A DNA stretch of 64,000 nt from Dokdonella fugitiva (GCF_004342425.1 NZ_SLWQ01000002.1:1-64000), one strand, 5' to 3'; positions 51,042-60,755 are shown, counted from the stretch's first letter. Numbers and translations: made by a program. The notes: generated by a model from the letters alone, not told the origin.

Positions 51042-54000
51042 TCAGGGCGCCGGCTCCGGCGAAGCGATCGCGGGCGGCGTGTCCCGTGGCACGTCGACGA
51101 CCGGCGTGGGCGCGTGGCGCCAGTAGCCACCGCGGCTCCAAGCTTCGTAGCCGCGCCGCAGCCAGCCGACCAGCGCGCTGGCGAGCCAAAGCGCCCATGC
51201 GAGCATCGCGATCTCGTGCACCCACAGCGGCAGGCTGATCGCATGCGCGAGCGGCAGCGCATCCTCGCTGCGATCGGCGAACCAGCGTAGCGCATACGCA
51301 TGCGAGCCGTTGCCGGCGACCGCCATGTCCGGCGTGCCGAGCAGCCCGGTCTGCACCGCGGCGAGCAGGCACAGCAGCGCGAACAGCGTGAGGATGGGCA
51401 GGCCGAGCTGCACGAGGTTGAACACGAACCACTGGCGCGGCGCCGTGCGCGCGCGCAGGTCGAGCGCGAACAACCAGGCGACGACGACGAGCAGCGCGAA
51501 CCACGAGAAGGTCGAGAAGCCGAGTGCGAGCAGCAACCACTGCCACGTCTTCAACGGCGAGCGGCGCGAACGGCCGAGGGCAACCGCGAGCAGCAGCGCG
51601 ACCGCGAGTTCGCTCCAGTACAGCACGGCGGGACCCGTGGCCGGGCCCGCGGTCGCGAGCAGCCAGCGGTCCTGCGGCAGCACGATGCCGAGATCGATGT
51701 TCGCCGCCGGCAGGCCGAGCGCGAGCGCCGGCAAGCGCACGTGCAGGCCGGCGCCTTCGTCGTCGCGCCAGCGGATCTCGAACACGTGCGCGCCGGGGAC
51801 GAGCGGCAGGCTGAGCTTGCCGTCCTGCACGCGCAGGTTCAGCGCCTGGCCGTCGCGACTGCTGCCGCTGAGTTCGGCGCCCGGCGGCAGGGTGATCGCG
51901 TGTTCGCCGCCACGGCTTGCGCGCATGCGCAAGGTCAGCACGACGTCCGAGCCGCGTTGGCCGACGCTGCGGACGAGATCGACCGCGTCGATCGCGCGCG
52001 ATGCGCCTTGCGCCGCCTCCGGACGGGTCACCGCGAGTTCGAGCTTCTCGCCGGGCAGTGGATGGAACTCGTAGCGGTGCATGCCGCGCTCGTCCGTCGA
52101 CGACGTCGCTGCCGCAGGCACGCCGGTGGCTTCGACGTGCCAGCTCGGCCCGACCTGCACGAACCAGGTTTCCGCACGCTCGCCGAGCGGCGGCGCGACG
52201 AGGGTGAGCTTTTCGGTCTTGTCGAGCTTGCTCTTCCAGTCCGTCGCGAGCATGCCGTCGCCGAGCGCGACGACGATGCGTGCGTTCTCGACCTTGAACG
52301 CCGCGCTCGTCACGTGCTCGCCCTCGAGCAACGGCACGGCGACGGTGAAACCGCCATCCAGCGGCGCGAGGCGCGTGACTTCGGTCTGCACCGACCAGTC
52401 GAGGCCGAGGTCGATCGTGCGTTCGACGCGCACGTACGGCGCGAACTGCTGCGTGCTGCCGACAGCCTGCTCGCCGCTCGCGCGCGCCCGCACGAGCGAG
52501 AGCGTGCGCGTGAGCAGGTGCGCGTCTTCGATGCCGCCCGCTTCCCAGCCCTCGCCGTCGAATGCGACGCGAGGCGGCATCAGCGGGAAGTCGAGCGAAA
52601 GCTTGTCCGCGGCCGCGGCGAACGCGAGTTCGATGCGATGCACGCCGCGCGGCACAGTAAGCCAGAGCGCGTCGTCGGCACGCGCGATGCCGTCCTGCGG
52701 CGCACCGTCGAGCGTCGCGCGGCGCAGCTCCAGCTCGCTGGAACCGCCCGGCAATGGCAGCGCGACGCGCTCGAGCGCATGGGCCTCGAGCGCGACGCGG
52801 ATCTCGTCGCCGCGCGCGACGATCTCCGCGCCGGCGTAGGCGGCGCAGCTGGGGGCGCAGCGCGGCGCTTCGGTGAGGCGCGCGCGCAGGCCGTCGAGCA
52901 GGTCCTTCGGCGGGAATGCCTGCGCCTGTGCCTGCGCGTGCGGCGCCGCGAGCGACGCGAAGACGACGAGCACGGCGGCGGCCGGCGGCGGCGCCTTCCA
53001 TGCGCGCACGGCCGGCTGCAGCAGGCGCACGACGAGCCAGGCGAGCAACGCGACGAGCAGCACGCGCAGGATACGCACGAGCCAGGACGGCGCGATCAGC
53101 AGACGCATCGTCTGCCCGGGCACGACGCGACCGCTCCAGCCGAGCTCGTAGCGCTGGCCGCGCGACCAGCCCGGTTCGCCGGCGCCGGTCTGCAGCACGG
53201 TCGACTCGCTGTAGCGCTCGATCTTCCGGCTCGCCACGCCATGGCGATAGGCGCCGCCGGTGGCTTTCGCCTTCTGCGGCTCCGCCGGTGGCGGTGGCGG
53301 CGCGGGAGGTGCCGGCGCAGTCGCCGGCATCGGCGCGGACATCGGCGCCTCGGCCTCCATCGCGTCCTGCGCGACCTCCTCGTAGGTCGCGCGCGACACC
53401 GGTGGCGCCGCGTTCTGCTCGAAGCCGAAATCGAAACCGGCCGCGCGTGCGAAATCGCCTTCGAGCTGCGGATGCAGCGCGGTGCGCAACTGGTCGGCGA
53501 CGAACGGCAGCGCGACGAGTACGAGCAGGGCGAGCGCGCCGCGCCGCACCCATTCGAACGCGGTCCTCAGGCGTCCCGCGGGCATCGCCCGCAACGCGAG
53601 TGCGAAGCCGAGCACGGCGAGGAGGGCCCAGCGTGGTGCGCCGTCTTCCTGGTACCCCAGCACGAGGTAGGCGAGCGCGACGAACACGCCGGCGAGGCCG
53701 AGCAGCCGCCATGCGAGCAGCGCGAGCACGGCCGCGACGAACACGTCGTAGAGCGTCCATGCCGAGACCCAGCTGCCGCGCGCGAAGTCCGCGCCGGGTG
53801 CGGCGAGCAGCCGGTAGCCGTCCGGCAGGTGCACGGTCGCGGAAATGCCGTCGAAATTGCTGCGCCAACCGGCGACCGGCCAGGCGCCCGAGACCGGCTC
53901 GATGCGCAGCCCGGCGCCGAGATCGACTTCGCCGGAACGCCATTCGACGCCCGTGCTGCCCGGCTCCGCACCGCGCGTGACCAGCAGCGGATCGTTGCCG

Positions 54001-55160
54001 GCCTGCGCGCGTTCGAGCGCATACGGCGGCGCGACATCGAGGCGCCAGTCGCGCAGCATGCGCCCGTGCACGCGATCGCGCGCGAACCAGCCGTGGCCGT
54101 CGAAATCGAGCCACATCTCGCGTTCGAGGCGCAGCTGGTTCTGCGCCTCGGGATCCTGCCCGCGCGAGCGCTGCTCGATCGTGAGCATGGCGCCATCGGC
54201 GAGCGCGAACGCGGGCAGTTGCACCCAATCCGCAGGTACCTGCGCCTGCGCGGGATCGACCGGCGTTCCACTTTCGGCGACGCTCACGCGCAACGCCGGC
54301 GCGGCGGCGTAGCTCCAGATCTCCTGTTGCGGCCACGGTTCCCCGGGCACGCTCGCCCTGACCGCGTCGAGCGGTGCGAGCGCGCGCGCTTCGAGCGTCA
54401 GCGTGTCGCTGCCGGGCTGCACGCGCACGCGCAGGCGACCGTCCGCATCGAGCCGCGCCGGCCACGTGCTGGCGAGCGAGAGCGGCTCGAAACCGGCCGG
54501 CAACGCGGGCCCGATCAGTTCCTCGCGCGCCTGCCCCGACACCGCGAGTTCGATGCGCGTGGCGAGCCGCGCCGGCACGCCGTCGTCGAGCCGGCGATGG
54601 ACACGCAACTGCATGCTGTCGGCTTCGGGTGCATCGGCCACGCCACGCCCGAGCGTGACTTCCTCGCCATCACGTTGCACCGGCGAGATCGGCTTGCCGT
54701 CGATCGCGAGCGTCAGCAGGCCGATCGACTCGGGCACGCGCAAGGCCTGCGGCCGCTCGGTCCAGGGGATGCGCGCGCGGATTTCATGGCTGCCCGCGGC
54801 GAGGCGCAGCGCCGGCCCGTCATGGTCGACCACCGCGGCGGGCTGGCCGTCGACGCTGACCTGCTGCGGCCAGTGCTCGTCGTCGCCGGGCAGCGGTACC
54901 CAGCTTTCGGCGTCGACGCGCCAGCGCTGGACGACGCTCGCACCGCGCGCATCGGCGGCCAGCGCGAGCACGCCGGGCCAGGCGCAGAGGTAATCACCGG
55001 CCTGCGCGCCCTGGTGGCCCGAGATCAGTGGGCAGGCGCGGAATTCCTGCTCGTGCATGACCCAGGCGCGCCATGGCTCCAGCGGCGCGGGCACGTCGGT
55101 GGCGGCGCGTGCGGCAAACGGCAGGAAGAATGCGATGAACAATCGGGCGAACAGACGCAT
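51042..55160 (-). CDS. Very large membrane protein of unknown function, 1372 aa
   Basis: I do not recognise a named family. Signal peptide about 1-19. Periplasmic beta-rich part about 20-465, including GSHEIRARIPW. Cluster of about four TM helices at 468-560. Pro/Ala-rich linker about 605-640, TM helix about 693-712, then a hydrophobic stretch and APHAQAQAQA (about 730-745) that resembles a second signal peptide. Second beta-rich part about 750-1170 with GVHRIELAFAA. C-terminal group of four or five TM helices (about 1175-1345). The two halves look like a tandem duplication of one plan. It lies between a DUF5706 gene (72 bp upstream) and prmC (5 nt downstream). Confidence 0.85.
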   Translation of the reverse strand: MRLFARLFIAFFLPFAARAATDVPAPLEPWRAWVMHEQEFRACPLISGHQGAQAGDYLCAWPGVLALAADARGASVVQRWRVDAESWVPLPGDDEHWPQQVSVDGQPAAVVDHDGPALRLAAGSHEIRARIPWTERPQALRVPESIGLLTLAIDGKPISPVQRDGEEVTLGRGVADAPEADSMQLRVHRRLDDGVPARLATRIELAVSGQAREELIGPALPAGFEPLSLASTWPARLDADGRLRVRVQPGSDTLTLEARALAPLDAVRASVPGEPWPQQEIWSYAAAPALRVSVAESGTPVDPAQAQVPADWVQLPAFALADGAMLTIEQRSRGQDPEAQNQLRLEREMWLDFDGHGWFARDRVHGRMLRDWRLDVAPPYALERAQAGNDPLLVTRGAEPGSTGVEWRSGEVDLGAGLRIEPVSGAWPVAGWRSNFDGISATVHLPDGYRLLAAPGADFARGSWVSAWTLYDVFVAAVLALLAWRLLGLAGVFVALAYLVLGYQEDGAPRWALLAVLGFALALRAMPAGRLRTAFEWVRRGALALLVLVALPFVADQLRTALHPQLEGDFARAAGFDFGFEQNAAPPVSRATYEEVAQDAMEAEAPMSAPMPATAPAPPAPPPPPAEPQKAKATGGAYRHGVASRKIERYSESTVLQTGAGEPGWSRGQRYELGWSGRVVPGQTMRLLIAPSWLVRILRVLLVALLAWLVVRLLQPAVRAWKAPPPAAAVLVVFASLAAPHAQAQAQAFPPKDLLDGLRARLTEAPRCAPSCAAYAGAEIVARGDEIRVALEAHALERVALPLPGGSSELELRRATLDGAPQDGIARADDALWLTVPRGVHRIELAFAAAADKLSLDFPLMPPRVAFDGEGWEAGGIEDAHLLTRTLSLVRARASGEQAVGSTQQFAPYVRVERTIDLGLDWSVQTEVTRLAPLDGGFTVAVPLLEGEHVTSAAFKVENARIVVALGDGMLATDWKSKLDKTEKLTLVAPPLGERAETWFVQVGPSWHVEATGVPAAATSSTDERGMHRYEFHPLPGEKLELAVTRPEAAQGASRAIDAVDLVRSVGQRGSDVVLTLRMRASRGGEHAITLPPGAELSGSSRDGQALNLRVQDGKLSLPLVPGAHVFEIRWRDDEGAGLHVRLPALALGLPAANIDLGIVLPQDRWLLATAGPATGPAVLYWSELAVALLLAVALGRSRRSPLKTWQWLLLALGFSTFSWFALLVVVAWLFALDLRARTAPRQWFVFNLVQLGLPILTLFALLCLLAAVQTGLLGTPDMAVAGNGSHAYALRWFADRSEDALPLAHAISLPLWVHEIAMLAWALWLASALVGWLRRGYEAWSRGGYWRHAPTPVVDVPRDTPPAIASPEPAP

Positions 55161-55232
55161 GATCGATCCTTGTGCGAACTACTCGACGGCGTGCAACGGA
55201 TCGCCGTGCGATCCGGGGTTCCACGCGGTGCG

Positions 55233-55787
55233 TCAATGCACGAGCATGCGCCAGCCCTGCAGCGCGGACGCGAGCAGGAAGCCGGCGAGGAAGAACAGGT
55301 AGCTGTAGCGCAGGTAGCGGTACTTGTAGCGGCGCAGGTACGTGCCGAGCGCGTAGATGTCGTTCGACCAGACGTAGTACGGCGAGCCGTCCGGCGCCAG
55401 CGCGCGCGCCATCTCGCCGAGGTAGCGCTCGCGCGAAAGCTCGGAGAAGTGGCCGAAGAACAGCAGGTTGAAGTTCTCCGGGATGCGGTCGTCGTGCAGC
55501 TTAAGCGGCCGGTACTTGGGCAGCACGGCGAGCACCGCGAGCAGCAGCGCGGCGAGCGTGAAGCAGCAGAGCACGATCACCGACAGGCGCAATTCCGGAT
55601 CATTGACGTGGCCCATCGAGATCGTCAGCACGATCGATGACACCGTGATGATGATGTTCGCCTTGGTATCGGCCATGCTCGACAGGGCGACATGGTGCTG
55701 TTGCGCGGTGCGCAGCAGGTTGTCGCCGGTGTTGCGTTCGGGGATCCGCGCGAATGCCGCCATCGCGGCGGGGGAGTGCTCGTCCAT
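55233..55787 (-). CDS. Pycsar-effector-like membrane protein (DUF5706), 184 aa
   Basis: The stretch HHVALSSMADTKANIIITVSS (about 31-51) is the hallmark of the DUF5706/PycTM family, whose members act in Pycsar anti-phage systems as membrane-damaging effectors switched on by cyclic CMP or UMP. TM helices at about 44-60, 69-90 and 161-179. In Pycsar loci a uridylate/cytidylate cyclase lies next to the effector; none is seen here, and the neighbour is a 1372-aa membrane protein. It could be a housekeeping family member instead of a defence gene. ATG 55787. Confidence 0.8.
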   Translation of the reverse strand: MDEHSPAAMAAFARIPERNTGDNLLRTAQQHHVALSSMADTKANIIITVSSIVLTISMGHVNDPELRLSVIVLCCFTLAALLLAVLAVLPKYRPLKLHDDRIPENFNLLFFGHFSELSRERYLGEMARALAPDGSPYYVWSNDIYALGTYLRRYKYRYLRYSYLFFLAGFLLASALQGWRMLVH

Positions 55788-55917
55788 CGTCGCCTCGCTG
55801 CGCCTGTGCGCCGCATCTTAGCAATGAAGCCGCCGCGCGCGTGCAGGCGCCGACCGGCTTGCCGGCCGGCGCACGCGGCGCGTATGTTGGGCTACTCCAC
55901 CTGGCTTGCGCCGCACC

Positions 55918-57564
55918 ATGGACTTCATCCAGGACGCGCCCGCGCTCGGCAACCAGTACCGCGACGACCCGGTTCTGGGCGGAATGCTCGCGCACCTGCT
56001 CCCGGCCGGCGTGCTCGCCGCGATCGAGGCCGACCTCGACGAACTCGGCGCGCATGCGGCACGCGCCTGGCTCGACGCACGTACGCGCAGCGCGACGGAA
56101 CCCGCGCTGCAGCAATGGGATGCCTGGGGCGCGCGCATCGACCGCATCGACCTCACGCCCGCCTGGCGCGAGGGCGCCGCGATGACCGCGCGCTACGGCT
56201 TCGTCGCCGCCGGCCACGAAGCCACGCACGGCGTGCACGCGCGCATCGACCAGTTCGCGCGCGTCTACCTCTACCACGTCGCCAGCGAGTTCTACACCTG
56301 TCCGCTCGCGATGAGCGACGGTGCCGCGACCGCGCTGAAGGCATCCGGCGCGCGCGCGCTGATCGACCTCGCCGTGCCGCGCCTGCTCGCGCGCGACCCT
56401 GCGCGCCTGTGGCTGTCCGGACAGTGGATGACCGAGACCGCGGGCGGTTCCGACGTCGCCCGCACCGGCACCGTCGCGCGTCGCGACCGCGACGGGACCT
56501 GGCGCCTGTACGGGCGCAAGTGGTTCACCTCGGCCGTGGTCGGCGAGATGGCGCTCGCGCTCGCGCGCCCGGAAGGCGCCGGCGACGGCACCGATGCGCT
56601 CGCGCTGTTCCTGGTCGAGACGCGCGACGCGCACGGGCGCTGGAACGGCATCCGCATCGACCGCCTCAAGGACAAGCTCGGCACGCGGCAGTTGCCGACC
56701 GCCGAGATCCATCTCGAGGGCGTGCCGGCGATGCCGGTCGGTGAACCCGCCCACGGCGTGCGCATGATCGCGCCGATGCTCAACGTGACGCGCACCTGGA
56801 ACGCGGTGTGCGCACTCGCGACGATGCGCCGCTGCCTCGCGCTCGCCGTCGACTATGCGCGCCGGCGGGACGCGTTCGGGCGGCCGCTCGCGCGTCAGCC
56901 GCTGCACCGCGCGACCCTCGCCTCGCTCGCGGCCGAATTCGAGGCTGCATTCCATTTCGTGTTCTTCGTGGCCGCCCTGCTCGGCCGCGTCGCGCAGGCG
57001 ACGCCGGCGGAACGCGCGCTGCTGCGCGTGCTGACGCCGCTCGCCAAGCTGTGGACCGGGCGCCTGGCCGTACGCGTCGCCAGCGAAACCTGCGAAGCGT
57101 TCGGCGGCGCCGGCTACATCGAGAACACGGGCATTCCGCAACTGCTGCGCGATGCGCAGGTGTTCCCGATCTGGGAAGGCACGACCAACGTGCTCGCGCT
57201 CGACGTCTTGCGCGCGCTCGGCACGGACGGCGTCGACGCGCTCGCGCAGGCCGCGCGGGCACTGCTCGCCGAAGCCGGCGGCGATCGCCACGGCATCGGC
57301 GACTGCCTCGACGCGGCCCGCGACTGGCATGCGTCGCGACGCGGCGCGCGCGACGCGCTCGAGGCCGGTGCGCGCGGCTTCGCCACGACCCTCGCGCGCG
57401 CGTTCGCTGCCGCCGTGCTCGCGCGACACGCGGCATGGGCCGCGCGCGAACGCGGCGACCGGCGCGCACTCGCGGCACTCGATGCGTTCGCGGGCGCCGG
57501 GCTGTCGCGGCTCGCGCGCGCGGTGGACGACGACGCGCTGCTGCCCGACAATTGCGCTCCCTGA
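55918..57564 (+). CDS. AidB-like acyl-CoA dehydrogenase, 548 aa
   Basis: Flavoprotein of the AidB branch of acyl-CoA dehydrogenases. WMTETAGGSDVARTGTVARR and LYGRKWFTSAVVGEMALAL are the FAD- and substrate-site stretches, FGRPLARQPLHR the middle domain, and AFGGAGYIENTGIPQLLRDAQVFPIWEGTTNVLALDV the C-terminal motif. The N-terminus FIQDAPALGNQYRDDPVLGGML matches AidB-type proteins. ATG 55918 is used (TTG 55906 lies upstream in frame). The asparaginase-domain gene follows after 38 nt. Confidence 0.9.
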   Translation: MDFIQDAPALGNQYRDDPVLGGMLAHLLPAGVLAAIEADLDELGAHAARAWLDARTRSATEPALQQWDAWGARIDRIDLTPAWREGAAMTARYGFVAAGHEATHGVHARIDQFARVYLYHVASEFYTCPLAMSDGAATALKASGARALIDLAVPRLLARDPARLWLSGQWMTETAGGSDVARTGTVARRDRDGTWRLYGRKWFTSAVVGEMALALARPEGAGDGTDALALFLVETRDAHGRWNGIRIDRLKDKLGTRQLPTAEIHLEGVPAMPVGEPAHGVRMIAPMLNVTRTWNAVCALATMRRCLALAVDYARRRDAFGRPLARQPLHRATLASLAAEFEAAFHFVFFVAALLGRVAQATPAERALLRVLTPLAKLWTGRLAVRVASETCEAFGGAGYIENTGIPQLLRDAQVFPIWEGTTNVLALDVLRALGTDGVDALAQAARALLAEAGGDRHGIGDCLDAARDWHASRRGARDALEAGARGFATTLARAFAAAVLARHAAWAARERGDRRALAALDAFAGAGLSRLARAVDDDALLPDNCAP

Positions 57565-57602
57565 CGCGCGACGCCGCGTCCCCAGCGCAGGATCATCGGG
57601 CC

Positions 57603-58094
57603 ATGCAGCACCTCACCATCGTCACGACCGGCGGCACGATCGACAAGATCTACTTCGACGACAAGTCGACGTTCCAGATCGGCGAGCCGCAGATCGGCGA
57701 GATCCTCCAGGCACTCGGCGTCGCCTTCACGTTCGAGGTGCTGCCGGTGCTGCGCAAGGACAGCTTGCACATGGATGCAGCGGACCGCGCGGCGATCCGT
57801 GCCGCGATCGAAGGCCAGCCACATCGCCACGTGCTCGTCACGCACGGCACCGACACGATGGTCGAGACCGCGCAGGCGCTCGCCGGGCTCGCCGGCCGCG
57901 TCGTCGTGCTCACCGGCGCGCTCAACCCCGCGCTGTTCAAGGGCTCCGACGCCGTGTTCAACATCGGCTGCGCGGTCGGCGCGGTGCAGACCTTGCCCGA
58001 CGGCGTGTACATCGCGATGAACGGGCGCATCTGGGATCCGGAACGCGTGCGCAAGAATCGCGACGCGAACCGGTTCGAGGCTGCGCAGGGCTGA
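57603..58094 (+). CDS. Single-domain asparaginase-like protein, 163 aa
   Basis: N-terminal domain of the type I/II L-asparaginase fold only. First active-site loop TIVTTGGTIDKIYFDD, second loop VLVTHGTDTMVETA, then VVLTGALNPALFKGSDAVFNIGCAVGAV. Classical asparaginases have about 330 residues with a C-terminal half; here the protein ends after the first domain at a natural stop with no sign of a further frame. Such one-domain proteins are known as a group. Catalytic ability is uncertain. Confidence 0.88.
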   Translation: MQHLTIVTTGGTIDKIYFDDKSTFQIGEPQIGEILQALGVAFTFEVLPVLRKDSLHMDAADRAAIRAAIEGQPHRHVLVTHGTDTMVETAQALAGLAGRVVVLTGALNPALFKGSDAVFNIGCAVGAVQTLPDGVYIAMNGRIWDPERVRKNRDANRFEAAQG

Positions 58095-58147
58095 ATCCGC
58101 GTCCGCGCAACGCCCGACGTCATTGGGCCGACGGCGCGTGCCGCATG

Positions 58148-58179
58148 AAAAACGGCGGCCGGTTCGCACCGGCCGCCGT
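58148..58179 (-). terminator. Terminator hairpin after the S53 peptidase gene
   Basis: Perfect 12-bp stem ACGGCGGCCGGT (58152-58163), loop TCGC, ACCGGCCGCCGT (58168-58179), followed on the minus strand by five T (58152-58148). It lies 36 nt beyond the S53 peptidase stop. The same stem and loop recur at 61110-61137. Confidence 0.85.
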
Positions 58180-58214
58180 CGTTCGATCGCCTTCCCTGGC
58201 GCAGGACGCTTCGC

Positions 58215-60755
58215 TTACGGCGTGAAGCTCGGCGTCAGCGTGACGCCGGAGAACGTCGTGTACGCCCTGATGCGGACGTGGTAGGTGCCCGGCGTCGGTG
58301 CGCTCCACGTGCAGCTCTCGTTGTTGCCGCTGAGATACGGACGGCAGCTGTAGCTCGACGTCGTCGGCGCGGAGTTGAGCCGCACGTACAGGTCCGCGTC
58401 GCCGCTGCCGCCGGAGATCTGGAACTTCAGGTTCGTCGCGCCCGAAGGCACCACCAGCGTGTAGTCCGAGGTCCAGTTGCCCGAGCTCGCCGCGAGGCCG
58501 GTGACCGGCACGCCGTTCGTGAGCGTCGTGCCGCCACCGCCACCGCCACCGGTCGAGTAGCTGCCGGTGAGGCTCATGCCGCTGAAGGTCGAGTACGCGT
58601 TGATCATCACGTAGTACGTGCCGGCCTGCGCCGTCGTGATGTTGCAGGTCTCGCTGTTGCCGGATACCCACGAACGGCAGTCGTAGCTCGACGTGGTCGG
58701 CGCGCTGCCGAACTTCACATAGAGGTCGCCGTCGCCGCTGCCACCGGAGGTGACGAACTTGAGGTTCGTCGCGCCGGCCGGAACGACCATCGTGTAGTTG
58801 AGCTTGTTGCCCGTGGTCGCCGCGAGGCCGGTGACCGCGACGCCGTTCTGCAGCACGTTGCCGCCGCCACCGCCGCCGCCCGTCACCGTGACCGAACTCG
58901 TCTTGGTGTTGGTCGCGCCGCCGTCGTCGGTGACCGTCAGCGAGACGCTGTAGGTGCCGGCGCTCGCATAGGTGTGGCTCGGGTTGGTCGCCGTCGACGT
59001 GCCGCCATCGCCGAAGTTCCACGAACGCGAGGCGATCGTGCCGTCGCTGTCGCTGGAGCTGTCGGTGAAGTTCGCCACCAGTGCATTGGTCGTGAAGCTG
59101 AAGTTCGCGACCGGCGCGACGTTGCCGCCGCCACCGCCACCACCGATGTGGTTGATTGCGCTGCTGAGGATCATGCTTCCGCGGCCCGTCGCGAGGTCGT
59201 AACCGGCCGCCGCCGTCGAACCGTTGTTGTTGCCCGACGTGATGTCGTGGAAATCGCTGGCCGGCAACTGGTAGATGATCGGACCGGCGAAGCCCACCGA
59301 CGTGCCCTTCACCGCGAGCACGCGCGCCCACATGCCGGCGAAGATCGGCGCCGACAGGCTCGTGCCACCGATCTGTTGCGTGCCGCCGTTGACGATGACC
59401 TTCGCGCCCGAGTTCGGGTCGCCGTCGAAGGCGACGTCGGCGACGCCGCGCTTGCTTCCCGACCAGAGCGTCTGCCAGCTCGGCTTCGGCTCGATCGTGC
59501 TCTGGCTGCCGCCCGAGTCGACCCACACGGTCTCGCTGCTCCATGCACTCGTCGACGCGTTCAGCGTCGTGCCGGACACGGCCACGACGTACGGCGAATT
59601 GGCCGGGTTGCTCGCCTCGTCGACGCCGCCGTCCTGGCACTCGTCGGCGCCGAAATCGCCGGTCGAGATCGAGAACGTCTGGCCCTGCGCGACCGCGGTC
59701 GCGAACAACTGGTCGTCGGCGGCGTCGGAACCGTCGCTGTGCGCATCCTTCTCGCACTCGCCGAGAGACATGTTGATGATCTTCGCCGCGTTCGCCGAGA
59801 CCACGGTGTTGATGTTCGCGGTGAGCGCCGAGTTCGCCAGGGTCGGCTCGTTGTAGAAGATGATCTTGCCGACCTGTCCGCCCGCCATGCCGACGATGTC
59901 CTGGCTGTCGAGGTTCCATTCACCGATGCCGCTGGTGTCGTTGCTCGTGCCGCCGGTATTGACCGTCTGCGTCGTCACGGTCGGGAAGCCGTGCGCCGAC
60001 GTGAACGAGTTGAGGTCGGCGATCGTCTGCGTCAGCTTGCCTTGCGTGATGATGCCGACCGTGACGCCCGCCGCGGTGGCGACGCCGGTACCGCCGTAGA
60101 TCGAGGAGAACTCGTTCGGGTAGTGGCCGGTCACCGCCTGCGGCTGCGGGCCTTCGAGCACGCGCGACATCACGCGCGGGCGATGAACGTCCTGCAGGCC
60201 GAGCACGGCCAGCACGATGCCTTGCAGCGACGCCGGGATGTGCACCGGCTCGGTGTTGGCGATCGCGCTGCTGCCATCCTTGCGCGTGACGCGCGCGAGC
60301 GAGGTCTGGAACGCGGCCTGCGCGACGTCGGCGGTGCCGTCGGCGGAAACGAGCATGCGATTGTCGGCAACCACGATGTTGGTGAAGCCGGCCGACTTCA
60401 GGAAATCGACGACGGCCTTGACCTGGTCTTCCGTCGGCGCATGGCGCTGCAGGACGTCCGCGGTCGACAGCGTCGGCCGCACGCCGGTGAGGCGCTGCGC
60501 GGTCGCCGCCGACGCGATGTAGCTGTCGAGGCCGGCCCGGTCACGCATCTTCAGCGCGACCTCGATGTGGACCGGCTGCGTGAACGGCACCATGCCGTCG
60601 ATGTTCTCGCCTGCGCGCAGTGACGTGGCCGGCGAAAGCTGCGCCGAAAGCTGCGCCTCGCCCAGCGAGGCGGCCCCCACCGCCGAAGTGCCGAACGCCA
60701 TGACGACGGCGACGGCGAGCGCCGCGGGCCGCGTGGTGATTCTCGAATTACGCAT
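58215..60755 (-). CDS. Secreted S53 family peptidase (sedolisin) with PKD and two PPC domains
   Basis: Acid-type serine-carboxyl endopeptidase. 846 residues from ATG 60755, which follows a TTGAGGGAG site. Signal peptide about 1-30; an activation pro-domain to about 205 (PTEDQVKAVVDFLKSAGFT). Catalytic domain about 215-525 with the E279/D283 pair in GEWNLDSQ, oxyanion D367 in STGDFGADE and S466 in GGTSLSAP. Then a PKD domain (about 537-620, PSHTYASAGTYSVSLTVTDDGG), and two PPC domains (about 630-735, 745-846), each with a YDC/YSC cysteine pair. Gly-rich linkers separate them. It is single and ends at a strong terminator. Confidence 0.95.
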   Translation of the reverse strand: MRNSRITTRPAALAVAVVMAFGTSAVGAASLGEAQLSAQLSPATSLRAGENIDGMVPFTQPVHIEVALKMRDRAGLDSYIASAATAQRLTGVRPTLSTADVLQRHAPTEDQVKAVVDFLKSAGFTNIVVADNRMLVSADGTADVAQAAFQTSLARVTRKDGSSAIANTEPVHIPASLQGIVLAVLGLQDVHRPRVMSRVLEGPQPQAVTGHYPNEFSSIYGGTGVATAAGVTVGIITQGKLTQTIADLNSFTSAHGFPTVTTQTVNTGGTSNDTSGIGEWNLDSQDIVGMAGGQVGKIIFYNEPTLANSALTANINTVVSANAAKIINMSLGECEKDAHSDGSDAADDQLFATAVAQGQTFSISTGDFGADECQDGGVDEASNPANSPYVVAVSGTTLNASTSAWSSETVWVDSGGSQSTIEPKPSWQTLWSGSKRGVADVAFDGDPNSGAKVIVNGGTQQIGGTSLSAPIFAGMWARVLAVKGTSVGFAGPIIYQLPASDFHDITSGNNNGSTAAAGYDLATGRGSMILSSAINHIGGGGGGGNVAPVANFSFTTNALVANFTDSSSDSDGTIASRSWNFGDGGTSTATNPSHTYASAGTYSVSLTVTDDGGATNTKTSSVTVTGGGGGGGNVLQNGVAVTGLAATTGNKLNYTMVVPAGATNLKFVTSGGSGDGDLYVKFGSAPTTSSYDCRSWVSGNSETCNITTAQAGTYYVMINAYSTFSGMSLTGSYSTGGGGGGGTTLTNGVPVTGLAASSGNWTSDYTLVVPSGATNLKFQISGGSGDADLYVRLNSAPTTSSYSCRPYLSGNNESCTWSAPTPGTYHVRIRAYTTFSGVTLTPSFTP

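Noticed and set aside
51300-55640. 1446-codon + strand frame opposite the 1372-aa gene
   Set aside because: Low-complexity Arg/Glu/Ala translation with no signal peptide, TM helices or motif. The minus strand has a signal peptide and clear TM clusters, so this is a shadow.
58278-60623. 781-codon + strand frame opposite the S53 gene
   Set aside because: Shadow of an unmistakable sedolisin on the other strand.
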